Positions 5,133 to 5,204 of a stretch of DNA of 5,204 nt are shown piece by piece (position 1 is the stretch's first letter; every line of letters begins with the position of its first letter). Origin of the DNA: Verrucomicrobiota bacterium (GTDB lineage Bacteria > Verrucomicrobiota > Verrucomicrobiia > Chthoniobacterales > UBA6821); assembly GCA_016871655.1 (NCBI GenBank), contig VHCR01000117.1, positions 1 through 5,204 on the forward strand. The letters run 5' to 3'. The notes beneath the pieces were generated by a model. That model was not told the origin of the DNA. It made no database searches and was given only the letters and a program-made list of their open reading frames with translations. Position numbers and translations under genes: made by a program.

Positions 5133-5204
5133 AAGTGGATTGTTTTGATCGTACTTTTTCTCGATGAACAAGGTAACGATTACTCACTCGTTGCCATCAA
5201 AGCA
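5133..5204 (+). other. Right-edge spacer with hairpin and possible start of a next gene
   Basis: After the stop at 5132 there is no clear terminator. GGTAACGA (5172-5179) and TCGTTGCC (5188-5195) can pair as an 8-bp stem (one G-U) with an 8-nt loop, but no T run follows. An ATG at 5164 opens a frame reading MNKVTITHSLPSKA that is still open at the window edge. It has no Shine-Dalgarno and is too short to judge. It may be the start of a partial gene or nothing. Confidence 0.25.

Noticed and set aside
1..5204. CRISPR array, tRNA or rRNA genes
   Set aside because: No regularly spaced direct repeats, no tRNA-like cloverleaf with a TTCRANY arm and no rRNA signature were seen on either strand.

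Overview
The window looks like chromosomal DNA of a moderately AT-rich bacterium. None of the five clear genes has a recognisable Shine-Dalgarno sequence. The FabF protein carries stretches (for example AGEVRDLDL, PKDARRADRFTQ, RVSPFTIAMMISNMASG) that recall FabF of the Verrucomicrobiota / wider PVC group. That assignment comes from memory of the family, not from a search. A eukaryotic-like protein kinase next to genes for exported proteins of unknown function would also fit a PVC-type organism, possibly host-associated, but the sequence does not prove this.

Layout. Positions 1-320 hold no protein gene. The left edge carries a hairpin-rich stretch that reads on the minus strand like the 5' part of a group II intron cut by the window edge. 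It is followed by a perfect 15-bp inverted repeat (163-211) and a short CACTCG-type repeat (240-266). fabF (321-1568, minus) is complete, with an intact Cys-His-His triad. A 114-bp AT-rich divergent spacer separates it from a small DUF4870-type membrane protein (1683-2066, plus). A protein kinase-like gene (1966-3333, minus) converges on that gene and overlaps its 3' end by 101 bp. Upstream of the kinase, in the same reading frame, lies a small exported Cys-containing protein (3487-3918, minus). A well-spaced promoter with an overlapping dyad precedes it. Divergent from it is a 364-codon gene (4038-5132, plus) for an exported, largely helical protein with a PLGGT duplication and an acidic linker. 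The last 72 bases hold only a possible start of another gene and a small hairpin.

The most interesting observation is that the small exported protein and the kinase form one continuous frame from 3918 to 1966, broken by a single TGA at 3489-3487. The 51 codons between that TGA and the first plausible kinase start (GTG at 3333) contain no stop and encode a polar, linker-like peptide. Possible explanations are stop-codon readthrough or recoding, a recent nonsense mutation in an exported kinase, a sequencing error, or chance. The kinase is also odd at its other end, where its last ~33 residues are antisense to the conserved end of the DUF4870 gene.

FabF is housekeeping (type II fatty acid synthesis). 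The kinase, the two exported proteins and the DUF4870 protein have no demonstrable joint pathway. The kinase and the small exported protein are probably co-transcribed from the promoter at 3944-3972.
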